64,000 bases of DNA from Paramacrobiotus metropolitanus. Lineage: Eukaryota; Tardigrada; Eutardigrada; Parachela; Macrobiotidae. The stretch is taken from NCBI RefSeq assembly GCF_019649055.1, contig NW_026570471.1:1-64000 (forward strand). Direction: 5' to 3'. The number at the start of each line of letters is the position of its first letter. The first letter of the stretch is position 1. Below are positions 24,605-36,079 of this stretch, in pieces. Below the pieces are notes generated by a model. That model saw nothing but the letters and a program-made list of their open reading frames with translations, was not told where the DNA came from and searched no databases. Made by a program: the position numbers and the translations under genes.

Positions 24605-26609
24605 ATGTCAGAAAATTCATCCTCAGCGAATGGAGCCGCCAATCCGCAACGGCAAGGACAATTTGGCGAATCACTGCGTCGACTATATCCTCCATAATCT
24701 TAGTGCTGACACTTGTCTGCGGCATCTGGAAAATGTATGCCTTTTTAATCTCGCCGTGGCAATTAATAGACAATCAGTTAGTTCCACTGTTATTACAGAC
24801 ACTTCTGTGGGGCACTGACATCGCGAATATCGTGGAGAAATGTTTGCATTTCGTGGATACACACTCCGCAGCGGTCTTGGAGTCGGGACGGTTCACTGAA
24901 CTCCAACACAGTACCTTGCGAAGGATTCTGGAGCGCAACACGTTTCTTGCGGAGCAATGCCTCATCGAAGCAGCCTTGGAAAAGTATGCAGTGTACTTTT
25001 TAATTAGTCTAGGGTTGGTTTCTCCCCTTCTTTACTTGTTAACTACAAAACGTGGTCGTATCCATGTATCGATGACAATACTTCGTGTTTAACGACAGCT
25101 GACTTAGCTGTGTTTGTCTTGTTTATCGATAAAATGGAAATTGAATTATTCGGAACGCCATCAAATTTGCAGGTGGGCGGTAGCAGCCTGCGCTCGCAGC
25201 AATTTATTACCTTCCCCCATTAACCGACGCCACGTATTGGGAGATATTCTTTCGCTGAACCGATACTCAGTTATAACGGACAAGCCGCTGGTGGATGGCG
25301 TAAGTTAAGACTGATGGAACTGCATTTAGCAGCCTTAAGACCCCACTGCACACTCGCACGGTTTCATGATGATGCATTTTTCATGTGCACCGCGAAGGAG
25401 CCAAGTAGTAACGGAAAGCAGGCTTAGGAAGAAAGCGTGAAGGGTCTCGGGCCAATGATATCACTGCCTGATATAAATGGAAATCCGGTTGCTGTTGAAG
25501 CGCATCCGAATCGTGAGACCAGTAGGATTGTTGCTGAATTTTCGCGCAGGTGAAGCTCCATCATTTTTAGTTCTTGATTGAATACGACTAGATAATTTTA
25601 AGATCCAGGGCCCCGTCTCGAGAAATCGCCGTTCATGGAGTCGTCAAGCGCGCGTACCGCACTACGCCTGGCTCCGATGATTCGGACGACGTTGATACCG
25701 GACAGCAGCGACGGGTGCAGTACCGAGGCAAGCGAGAAGGAGCGGACACGGATGACTCCGACGAAGATCCTACATACCGTGACGATGATCCGCCGGCATT
25801 CGGGTCTTCTTCGGAATCTTCATCTGAAGATGACAAGACGCCCAGGAAACGTGTTAACGCCCGTTTTCGGAAAACTATCAACAAGACTTCGTCTAATGCT
25901 GTGCCGCCACGGTTAGAAATTTCGAATTTAATTTACTCCAAAAGCATGCAAATACCGTACGTTCTACTTCTTGTTTTCGATATTTCAGGACGTCTTCGCT
26001 GACAGCCTCGACTTCAAACCGACATTCTCGCGCAGTCACCAATGGCCCTCGACTTCGAAAGCAGCAAGCGCCGTGCACTGTCGACGTAGCCGCTAACGCT
26101 GGTCATTTCGGCAGAGCTTCCAGTGACAGTGTTCATTACGAAACTAATACTGATCCGCCTTCCCCGCCAACTACAAAACAGCGGAAGCGACCTCAAGGTG
26201 GACAATTAACAAACAAGCATCGTACCACCCAGAAGTTTGCCAATCGAAAGAAATTTCAAAGAAGCACTTCGAAACGATACTCCTCATACCACCGCAAAAG
26301 TTCCTGCGTATAGTTCGTATAATCTCTCAGTTCATTAATCCTGAGCTGCGATGGGAAGTGCCGGCTCTTATCGCCCTGCAAGAATCCGCGGAGATTTTTA
26401 TGGTTAACCTGTTCGCTGACAGTAATGAAGTGGCTGAGCGCGCCAAACGCATCGCTTCGGCATCGAATTCTGAAGAGATCGGACTTGTATCTACCGCATC
26501 CACTGCATCCGTTCCTGCTCCATCAACATCATCCGCTCCTCCGCCCCTTCAAGCTCACAGCGTTCAGGATGCATATAAAGCAGTCAGTCACGGCAGTCCG
26601 CGGCTGTAA
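24605..26609 (+). pseudogene. BTB-BACK gene C with histone H3-like tail; BTB deleted
   Basis: Exon 1 begins MSENSSSANGAANPQRQG but runs straight into the last part of exon 3 (HCVDYILHNLSADTCLRH) near 24670, out of frame. An internal deletion has therefore removed almost the whole BTB domain with introns 1 and 2. BACK exons are 24799-24983 and 25173-25299. Downstream exons by comparison with E and G: 25398-25549 (with an in-frame TAG), 25603-25911 (acidic: DTDDSDEDPTYRDDDPP) and 25989-26609. The last contains a basic tail (PTTKQRKRPQGGQLTNKH) and, in another frame, an H3-like fold at about 26271-26460 (FLRIVRIISQFINPELRW, VPALIALQESAEIFMVNLF). The alpha-3 region seen in E and G is missing. It is a clear pseudogene, although the fold core is still readable. 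Confidence 0.75.
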
Positions 26610-26686
26610 ATGCGGCATTGTTATTCTAACCAACGCGACCGGCGTCGTGCGGAGCGATAGCTCTCTTAATGTGCCAACTTGAATTC

Positions 26687-26789
26687 CACAATAATCAACT
26701 ATAGAAGTACAAAATATAATATTAAGAAAAGCTCGTCTGATAATACGAGCTTTTCGTAATATTTTGTACTTCTATAGTTGATTATTGTG
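26687..26789. repeat. Near-perfect 103 bp palindrome
   Basis: The left arm starts 'cacaataatcaactatag' and the right arm is its complement, ending 'ctatagttgattattgtg'. The arms are about 47 nt with one small indel, around a 6 nt loop. It lies just after the stop of pseudogene C and looks like a young hairpin MITE. Confidence 0.9.
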
Positions 26790-27764
26790 TACATTCTGTT
26801 TGCAACGACGCCTTTGATCTAAAATTGTTGCTTTGCAAAATGTCTGGTTACTTGCCAGTTTTCAAGAAAATCAAACGCTAACCCAACCAGTCCGCGATGT
26901 CCTGTATCTAGTTAAAGGTCACAAAGTCTCTAATGCACTACTCTAGGAAACAACGGCCACTACAGTCTACAGATATCCGCGCTCAAATTGATTCTCAGAA
27001 CAGCTCGACCTCTAAAGTTAGAAACTCAAACTCGAAAGTTTTTTATCTGAAGTTTTACCTTATATCACAACAAACGTAATGTGCATCAAATTAGAACAAG
27101 TATACACGCATCCAACTACAGTAGTTTACACATGAATGAAGTAGGGTGATCGTCCAACTTCTATAGAAAGTACCTGTTGGTCAGACCTTCCGCATGCCGG
27201 ATCTCGCCACGCGGAAGTGCAGTCAAGGGCGGTTGCCGGTCAGCCAGATGTGCATTCTTATAAATAAATGTGGCCTTTTAGGATGATGTCTTTCCGGGGC
27301 TCGAATCGTTGCACATACTTACATATTCTCACACTTCAAATGTACGCGATGCACAGCGCTGCACATCCGTACTGGTGTACCATTGTGACCATAGAGTGTG
27401 GCAACTCTTGCGTCAAAACTTTGGTAGCAATCGTGCCATTTCAAAGCGTTACTGGAATTACAGCTTAGGACAAAAAAGACGCATAATCCCACCCACAGCA
27501 TAATCCCACCCACAGCATTCCGAACGCATGCGGCGCAGTGCGCTGTACGACTCAGCTAAAATATCCGGTTGTCGTACAAGTGCACTTGCCACATGCGTAC
27601 GGATATCTGGGTGTGGGGTTATGCGTCTTTTTAGTCCTAAGCTGTATAAGGCGGCAAGCCGAAGCCGCTAAAGGGCTTAGCTCTCGAGTGTGAATATCTC
27701 ATTCGAAGGACCCCTGTTGGTAATTTACTGATGTTGTTTCTTAGGTTTCTGTGGATGGATGCCT
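26790..27764. other. End of unit 1 and inter-unit spacer
   Basis: Positions about 26990-27300 match 30270-30600 in unit 2. The part after 27300 has phrases shared with the 5' flanks of BTB genes (27360-27440). A direct repeat of 'cataatcccacccacagca' lies at about 27480-27520. No gene is supported. Confidence 0.45.
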
Positions 27765-28080
27765 GCCGCCTGGTACATAATATCCGGTGTAAATGTGGCC
27801 TTTCTGACTGTGCTCTGCGGATGACAGTCTTTTCCGCAACGAATGTGCCGTTTAGAATGACACATTTGGCAGTCACGCTGGTATTCGGCAACAGGGAGCT
27901 TTGCAACACCATCCCTGGCGATTATACCACACAAACGACTGCAGCCGTGGCTGACATCTGGCGGAGGTTATTATGCAATATCAAAACTTTAAATAGTGCC
28001 GTTAACACCATTACGAGTAGCGAAAGTATTTCCTATAACACGATCCTACCAGGCGGAAGGCCTTAAAAGCTATGTGAGCC
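27730..28080 (-). pseudogene. Decayed cysteine-containing segment, unit 2
   Basis: Counterpart of 22340-22640. On the reverse strand it reads GKDCHPQSTVRKATFTPDIM with several cysteines upstream. There is no clear start, intron or family. It could be a remnant 3' exon of a cysteine-rich secreted gene. Confidence 0.3.
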
Positions 28081-28406
28081 GTTTCAGTGGCAGATATGTC
28101 TAGACTCGTAAGAAACCGAAAGGTGCATCCCTCGAGCAAGCAGCTGAATGCGGTAACACGCATACTGGCGCATAACCAGGTTCCTCTGACAAAGTCAAAA
28201 AGACTGTAGGACGAAGACACTGAACGAGCGATATTTATTTTTACATATTATATTTAGTACATTTATGGATTATAGTTATGGATTTACTGTAATTAGAGCG
28301 TAGCGGCACAGTGCAAATCCAAGAAAAATAAAAAATTTAATGCACTTACAGAAATCTACTTACAGAAATCTTAAAAAATTTAATGCACTTACAGCTTTTG
28401 TTTTAT

Positions 28407-28990
28407 TCAATCGCATTGAAGACTGGCAGCGGCACCACCACCGGCCTTCTCAGTGATCTGGTTCCCGTTGTTGTCGACGCACCAGGCACCATCGGAATCG
28501 TTCTGTTTGCGTTCCCACTGCCCGTCCGCCATGCACAAGGGCACCCATCGATGAGAATCTGCAAATTCAACACGTCGTTAACGGCAGCAAATATAAGGAA
28601 GTCTGCGATAATAACTACACCGGTAAAATATTAAATAAGATATGCAAGGTGGTCTGCACGGCCCAAGACCGGAGTGTCCGTAATAAAATCAAATGCCTGC
28701 AACTGAGAGTGACATGCAAACCAAACCTCTTGGATTAATTATGCTAAGGTCGCCACAACGAATTAATGCACTGGCTTGCCTGGATGGGCTTCGGCTTTTT
28801 CACGGGCTTCTAGACAGCTGCATTTCTCGGGACCTGGTCGAAGATTACGGTAACCCGATATAATACGCCCATCCCTTTCATACGTCACATGCATCATGCA
28901 TAGCTCTCGAGCGGTAAACGCACTTTCGCTGTACACCGCACACAACGCTACCGCAATACCCACAACCGCCATTTTTACGAGTGCGTCCAT
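28407..28990 (-). CDS. Small secreted thyroglobulin type-1 domain protein, copy 2
   Basis: Two exons, complement(28407-28558, 28780-28990), 120 aa. It starts MDALVKMAVVGIAVALCAVY, a signal peptide, then ELCMMHVTYERDGR, KCSCLEAREKAEAHP, and across the intron RWVPLCMADGQWERKQ, GAWCVDNNGNQI, ending SLQCD. Exon 2 is exactly 152 nt in both paralogs. The intron again needs a GC donor (CCAG then GCAAGCC) to join phase 1 to the acceptor TTTGCAG; the only nearby GT donor gives the wrong phase. Six mature cysteines are present, but the QC/CW pair typical of the family is replaced, as in copy 1. Confidence 0.75.
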
Positions 28991-29944
28991 GTTTACTGCG
29001 GGGATGTTGTCAGGTATGGATCAGCAGCCGGAAATACACGGTCCGGAAGCGTCGTGTGTTGTTGTGCTCTGACAGACTAACAGTGTTGTGTGCTAAACGT
29101 GCTTAAAGAAGCTCACATTGTAGCTTGTAAGTAGTAAACAGAAAAGCTGCTGCATATCGCACGAACACATCAGTAAAGTATCAAGATAAAATAAACATTA
29201 CATGCCCTTCAGACCGTTTCATATGTGTACAAAAAATTTGATTAACAAAACTGCCAGCCAGGCTATGGGATATTCATTTACTCATTTTACTGAATGATGG
29301 TGTTTAATTGCAGTTGTGATGTAGATTTTTGAATGCTGCTTTAGCGGTAAATAAAAAACTGTTGCTGATCACTTCCGTGCATTATGAAGTCCAAAAAGCG
29401 CCATAACCTGAACGCGTTATACGGTTAGAAATGGATGGTAGGATCGCCTACCGTTCAGTAATGCGGACGTTCCGTGACGGCCGGTACCAGTGCTACTTGC
29501 ACCATTTTGATTGATTTAACTGTGCTAGCGCCGATCGTTGAAGGAATAGATAGCCAAATTGGCTGGGCAAAATAATGCACCGTTCTGCGCATTTGCGCCA
29601 TTTATATGAAAGTGGAATGTCGGATGAGCGGGAGCGGGAAAGAAACCCTTTCTTTGACCAACATGCGGTTGACGATATTGCAGTAGTGTGATGTTAGCGG
29701 CGTACGAATACCATCAGCGTACGTGGCGTCAGCGGCGGCGCGAATATTATTATTTCAAGAGATTTTGGACAGTGATCCATGGCAGTCATGCTACCAATGT
29801 ACTGTAGCTCGATCAAGTGGCACCAATCAAGCTCGATGATAGTTTCTCACTTTCCATACGCGGCGATCTAAATGCTTCCCTTGTTTTCCCTGCACTATTC
29901 ACTTTCTCCGTTCCCGCAGCACATAGATCGACACAGCTCTGCGT

Positions 29945-30210
29945 CTTCAGTCTTCACTGAGCGCCTCAAGTTCAAACCTGCATTCTCGCGCCGCCACCGA
30001 TGACCCTCAACTAAGGAAGCGGCAGCCCCCGTTTACAGTCGACAAAGCCGCTATTAATGGTCACGTCGGCACAACTCCGAATGCCGTTGTTCGTTGTGAA
30101 ATCGGTACTGATCAGCCTTACTCGCTACCTGCAAAACAGCGGGAGCGACCTCAAGCTGACCAGCTAGCGAACAAGAATCGTACTCACCCAGGGGTTTAGA
30201 AAAAGCAGCT
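29945..30210 (+). pseudogene. Orphan fragment of the histone-tail exon
   Basis: Matches the start of the last exon of pseudogene C ('cttcactgagcgcctcaag', 'cattctcgcgcc', then 'caaaacagcgggagcgacc'). It covers the basic tail region only and stops before the histone fold. It lies at the deletion junction of unit 2. Confidence 0.6.
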
Positions 30211-30600
30211 ATTATAGTACAGATAAGTAGAAAGCTAGGAACGCCGCCGCGCTCGAACTAAAACTCAAGACAACTCAAACTCTGTAGTTAAAAACTGAGA
30301 CTGCAGTTTTTTTTCTCCTAAGTTTTACCTTGCTTCACAATAAATGTACGGTGCATCAAATTATAACGAAAATGCACGCATCCAGCTGCAGTAATTTAGA
30401 CATGTATGGAGTAGGGTGATCATCTAACGTCTAAGGTATTTAAGTAAATGGTTGAGCGACCTTCCGCATGCCGGATCTCGCTATGTGGAGCTCGAGGTGC
30501 AATCAAGAGCGGTTGCCGGTCAGCCAGATGTGCAATCTTATAAGCAAATGTGACCTTAGGATGGTGTCCTTCCGGGCTCGAATCAGTTCAGCAAACGCAT

Positions 30601-32055
30601 AATATAATGCTGCATATTGTAGCGATAGAAGTTGTACAACCATAAGACCACCCAGTTATGTTTCATCATTGCGTTATGAATTTCGGTCCTTTTACCGGCT
30701 AGCTGTTCTTCTTCACAATTTCTAGAATTCATTCTTGCCTTAGCTTGCTACAGCTTGCATCAGCTTGATCAGCTTGTTGCGCTTGTTAAACTCTTGTCTA
30801 AACCTTGTTCCCTGTCCTGCATTGTTCTTGTCATTAAACATGCCGTGAACTTCCGTTGTTACGTTCAGTAATTGTGTTACGTCAGTAAGAGCAGTCCCGG
30901 CCAGCATCGTTGCCGGCCGTGCCAACCTTTCATCCCAACAGCCCACACAACATCGTGGTACGGTCAACACGCCAACCCACTAGAACAGCAGCCAGATCGG
31001 CTACTGTTACAATATGTACGCAACACACATCACCAGATCTGGGCAGCTATAACTTAACTGTACTATAGAATTGGGCCGCTGTTGGCTAGTATTAAACAGA
31101 CCAAAGCGAAGCTAGAAACAGAATTACTTATGGAGGTACAAATACGAGCAGTAGTTGCTTTTGTTGACTGTGATATTCGTAATTGGAGTTGAATTTTTAT
31201 AATATGGGAATGGTAACTGTAACTTTTGTACTTAAGAAAACTGTAACTCGCTATCAAAAAAACTTAACTCAACGGAACTCTCATAAAAATAATTACACTG
31301 TCGTGTGCGCTATTGTAGAGCTCAGTATCAAGAGCATTTGTTATCGAAAAGAATTCGTTTTTTTCGATGACACCAACAGATCATATCTGCTCTGTTGAAC
31401 GCATTACTGCTCTCTAACCGACTATTTCCATCATTCTGTGATCTGCACAACAGTGTCTTTTTATCGAAAAAATATATCCGGCGACCAAAGGTGATAAAAT
31501 ACTTGACTGACAAAAAAATTGGAAACAAAAGCCAGTAATGTGATAATTGAATAAATGGCCACATAAATTCCTTTCGCAATGCATGAACGATGGTTCAAAT
31601 GCGATCTAAGAAATGCAGTAACTACATCTATTATTGTACCGGAAGCAATACAACTGGCATAAATAAACAAAAGCAAGTCTTGTATAGAAACGCCACTTGC
31701 GAGCGGAAAGGTAATCTTCGCTTGATGTACTAGTACTTACTATAGATATGTATACAGTACTCTATCTACCTTCCTCGTTGGCACTGCAGTTTGTAGCTGA
31801 CACGTTGATGCTGGCTAAATGGTCAATGCAATACGATTATGCTGTACGAGTACAGTACACGATTAATTTCTGAACTAGACGTACGCTGCTCTTTCCAACA
31901 GAAGTATTATCACGCTATGCACTTCATGAATCGGGGATACAGCTCAATTTTCATTGATACGTCGAACGTCGCTGGAAATGCATTGCTAGTTAGTCTACCG
32001 ACAATTTTCACGTTTCAGTTTATTTGGCTGATGTGTATAATTTTCCTAGCTAGAC
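30601..32055. other. Intergenic before gene D
   Basis: It contains a short run of 'cagcttg' repeats at about 30748-30785. No gene is supported. Confidence 0.4.
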
Positions 32056-35020
32056 ATGCGGAGATTACAGCGCGGGGTCCGCGCCTATAGGCCGAACAAC
32101 AAGGCGAGGATGTTCCCTCGTTTGGAGTGGCCCACGCCAGCACCACTACCACCGCCACCACCGCCAGCAAAAAGCGCCAACGAACGGAGAGGCACGCTTA
32201 ATTTTGTCAAAAATCGCATGGAACGGACGTTAGAGACTGGCGATTTGGCTGACGTCCAGTTCTCCGTTGGCCGGCATTTCGGGCCAGCCAAGATCTTCCA
32301 CGCGCACAAGTCAGTCAACGTTCTAACGCACATCGCGCTCTATGTTGTCTAAGACTTCATCCTTGAAATTTAACAGGTTCGTGCTAAGCAGCGCTAGCGA
32401 TGTTTTCTACACCATGTTTTACGGAAGTTTGCCTGAAAAGTGCGATGGTCCTATCGATATTCCGGATATTCTTCCCGAAGCGTTCGATAACATGTTGAGG
32501 TAAGCACTACTTCGTATCTCTTTCGTTTTTCCATTAAGAACGTACAGTTTAATACTCTCTTTCTGCCAAATCCAAATATTTTCTGAAGAATAAGCAAATA
32601 ATAATTCTTTATTCAAGCCAAAATTAACGCAGTACGTACTTAAAGCGCAAATAAATTAGCGCAGTATGTGTCGAGTAACATCAGTTTATGGCGGAAAACC
32701 CAGTTTTTTGACAGAAGATGATTTAAGACCGGTTTTATTCTGTGCTGTGATAAAAGAGAAAACTAAATATAAAACTGACACTTTGGTCAGCCGGTGTCTT
32801 GGGCTGATGTCTTAAATAAGACAGAAAATCATGATAGGTATATTTATGCCGATGGGCGGAATGAAACAATAAACGATGCGTTCCCCACGTTGATGTGCGC
32901 TGATAAATACGACTTGCCACGGCTGGCCGACCGCTGTTTCAACTGCATCCTTCGTGACCTCGCTGATATGAATCGCAATTTTAGCCGTTGCTTGCTGCAT
33001 TTGGAAAACGTGCGTGCTGCAAAGCTTATTAATGCCGGAACGATCACTGCTGTCTTTTACCCAAATTTTGTATTGTAGGCGCTGATGTGGGCAGTTGGTA
33101 TTGAAGGTGTCGTGGAAAACTGTCTGCATTATGTGGATGTGCATTGTGAGGAGATCATCAAGTCGGAACGGTTCGCTGAGTTACAACCCAAGACGCTGCA
33201 CATGATTCTGGAGCGCGACACCTTGTTTGCCGAGGAGAACATCATTTACATGGCCGTTAATAGGTAAGTAACCAATTTAAATTGGCTAATTGGATGATTT
33301 GTATCTGTAATAATAATAAATGATAATGCACGTGACCAGCAGCTAGCCGATACGATAAGTGAATAGGGGTCAAACTTCTAAGTAGCCTATCTTGATTGTT
33401 TCTCCCTCTGAGTCCCTCAAATACATCGATTTCTTCCGCGTGTTGTGCACTTCCCGTTGCATGAGTATGCGTACGTAATGAACAGGTGTTGCTTGTGGGC
33501 ATGTGTTGTGGGCATCAATAACAGAAATATTATACTCGTACATATTTATAAACATCACGAGCGTGCTTGAAATGAATAGATCTGAATTTGCACAGACAGA
33601 TACGGTTGATTGACAGAATGCCTTTTGTTGTCAGCACACAAGGGGTTGTTTGTGACTTGTATGTTTTTGGACTTCAAGCAAACGATACAGCCGGATGAAT
33701 CATGTACAGCGAAGAACTGCATGGATTGTTATTGCGTGAATTAATCATGGATCTTTACTTGCTTCCGTACAATGCTTGATAAATTCTGTCTGGTAACTTG
33801 TATTACGTGCCTTAAGTAACATACGACGAACTGTTTAAACAAAAAATAATGAGATTTAGTACGTAAAGAAACATCACCAATTAAGTTTGAATTAACCATG
33901 CGAGTTTGACCGCCTTATTTGCATGAATTGTGCTTAAGATCAAGATCTCGATTTTATATTTTTCTGCCGCCGGAGATCTAGCATAAGCTTTAGAGACAAT
34001 AAAGGTCATACCTGATTGCTAAATGCCGTATAAAAGGCACTATGTACATCGCACGTTGAAATTTAAAAAAGTGTCTTTGTGTTTGGAAGGGCATTCTTGT
34101 GCTACCTCGCAAATCGCATATTCTCCAGACTGTACAATGTACATTGACAGTGTACATGTACGAGGCAGCAAAGAAATTCCCTTACCAACAGATTCTGTTG
34201 GCTTTAACTATTGCCTGTTCTACATAGCCGGTGTAGCCAAAGAATAATTGTCATTAACTGAGTCCGTTTTATATTTTATGTCTAGATGGGCTTCGGCATG
34301 CTGCATTCGGAACAATTTAGAACCAACACCGCAGAACCGGAGACAGGCTTTAGGAGAAATCTTCTTCCTTATCAGATTTCCTTTGATGACCGTCACACAA
34401 CTCGCTGACGGTCCCGTGAATGTAAGCCGCGATGTGGGTTCTAGCCTTTGACAACAGTTTTAACTTGGCATATTATCATTCCTTTATATGTTTAGGATTC
34501 GTTGCTGCTTCCAGAAGACTTACAGGCCATTCACCTTCATAAGCATGCCACTGAGAAGCCCCCTCTGCGTTTCTCCACGTTGCCCCGACGGTCCCCAGTC
34601 ATCCGTGTTGGAGATTTGGAGTTCAAGCACGAGGAGGAGGTATTCGTGAATGATCGGCAGTACTGGTGTCCTTCGGAAGTGATCGGAGTATGTGGGTCGG
34701 AAGCCGTCTGTATGGCCTTGAAAGCCGATGGAGACCACGTGGTGAAGCGAGGCACGGAGAATATCATTCGCGCATCGGATATTTTGACCGCCGATCAGGA
34801 CATTGGATACGGGATCTGGTGTCAAGATGTACAAGCAAAGTACAGCGGGCTAACAAACGGTTGTCATTTCGTCACATTCGACGACAATGAAGAAGAGGTG
34901 TCATTCCGCGAAATTTTTCTCCAGAACGGACAAGTTGATGCATGGCGAAAGGCCTTTGATGAGAGCGAAAAAGGGAATAGCATTAAGAAACGTTCTTTGG
35001 ATGCCGCTGACCTGGCTTAG
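32056..35020 (+). CDS. BTB-BACK protein, gene D (six exons, intact)
   Basis: Proposed join: 32056-32309, 32377-32499, 32838-33009, 33079-33263, 34286-34421, 34496-35020, 464 aa, all GT-AG with agreeing phases. A leader with a poly-Pro run (residues about 28-40) precedes BTB at about 60-180 (DLADVQFSVGRHFGPAKIF, VLSSASDVFYTMFYGS, IDIPDILPEAFDNML). BACK covers about 185-290 (NCLHYVDVHCEEII, NNLEPTPQNRRQALGEIFF). The tail (291-464) carries SPVIRVGDLEFKHEEEV and YWCPSEVIGVCGSEAVC and ends KKRSLDAADLA, nearly identical in wording to gene B. An AATAAA at about 35084 could be its poly(A) signal. Closest in the window to B and A. A Cul3-adaptor role is inferred from BTB-BACK. Confidence 0.87.
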
Positions 35021-35888
35021 GCCTTAAGCTAGCTTATGCACTACTAACACCGTAATTCGCTTCTTATATTGTTTAATTCCACGAATAAACGCATGAAACA
35101 TCGTTTTAGTGTTTATAATTTACAAAATCGTTGCACTTTAATGCTTACCCATTTATAATCAGAACTGTTGCTGCGGCACTATACCGCACCCTGTATCTGT
35201 AAAATGTAAATGCAGTTATTTAAATAGTCTGTCTATTGATAATCGTTTTACTTCAAGATTACCGATTGTGTAACGATTAAACAAGTTAAATTTCCTCTAG
35301 CCTAATTACTAATAATTTAATGCTACAAGAAAGAGCTGCTAACTCATTACTTTTACATATCATATTACTGTTACATTACTGTTACATGTGCGCTTCTGCT
35401 GCAGTCAACGACGATAGGCGGAATTCCATACATTCCGGGTATAATATGCGCTAGTGAATTAATTTGCTAATAGCCGTACATGAACCATGTCCGAAATTGC
35501 ACTTTTATCTCCACGAAGAGAAAAACCAATGCGACTGAAAATGCCGGTACTGCATATATTAAAACGCGCCGCCGCACTTAGGCGGAGGGTTGCGGGTCTA
35601 AGTTGTGGGCGCCGCACGGGGGCGAGACGTCCGGCGTCAAACAGTCCACGATAAGTTTCTCCCGCAGGCGGCGGTCTGAACGCTTGCTCACTTTCCGTTC
35701 CACTTCTCATTATCTTCGTACCCGCTAGTGACGCTACGGGCTCTCCATTTGATCAACTCTCTCGTCGTACGAGAACTCGTACGTGAGGGAGGAAATTATC
35801 TGCCGTTTGTAAATTGTGAGCCCCATTTTCTTGTTATATCACAAGTTCTGCAAGCTAATTTGTAAATATACTGTGCATCGAACACGAC
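35021..35888. other. Intergenic, gene D to E
   Basis: AT-rich 3' flank followed by GC-richer sequence (35570-35700). No gene is supported. Confidence 0.4.
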
Positions 35889-35903
35889 ATGTCTGAAAAT
35901 TCG

Positions 35904-36079
35904 ATGATACCGTAATTTGGCGGAAGCGCGCGCGCCAAATTTTCTGTTTTCGTCTGTAACTCTGGAAGTTTTGAGTTTCCTCAGTCGGGACCAACATTTT
36001 TAGATTCAGGAAGAAAAGTTACATATAAAACACTTAAAAGTAGGTCAGTAGGTCGCGCCCGGTATAATAATAGTAGGTC
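35904..36079. mobile_element. 176 bp insertion in exon 1 of gene E
   Basis: The 9-mer GAAAATTCG occurs at 35895-35903 and again at 36080-36088. Without the 176 bp, the reading frame runs from MSENS into the rest of exon 1, as in pseudogene C. The ends are weakly inverted (ATGATACCG against the complement of CGGTATAAT). Best read as a small non-autonomous DNA transposon with a 9-bp target duplication. Confidence 0.75.

Larger units (their letters stand above)
22320..27300. repeat. Segmental duplication, unit 1
   Basis: This block corresponds in order to 27765-30600: a decayed cysteine-containing segment, a reverse-strand thyroglobulin-domain gene, about 1 kb of 5' flank, histone-tail exon sequence, and a 3' block starting near 26990 and ending 'cttataaataaatgtggcc'. 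Unit 1 also holds BTB-BACK pseudogene C between about 24420 and 25985, which unit 2 lacks. Identity looks about 70-80 percent by eye, so the duplication is not recent. Confidence 0.75.
27765..30600. repeat. Segmental duplication, unit 2
   Basis: Second copy of the block described at 22320-27300. The order matches, but a deletion joins sequence matching about 24400 (near 29910) directly to sequence matching 25989 (near 29945). Unit 2 therefore keeps only a piece of the histone-tail exon and none of the BTB-BACK exons. Confidence 0.75.

Noticed and set aside
24589-25092. 167-codon forward frame overlapping pseudogene C
   Set aside because: It is in a different frame from the BACK exons and runs through the intron; paralog comparison supports the other frame.
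30740-30970. 76-codon reverse-strand frame with a gag-like flavour
   Set aside because: Too short and no motif; not enough to call a retroelement.
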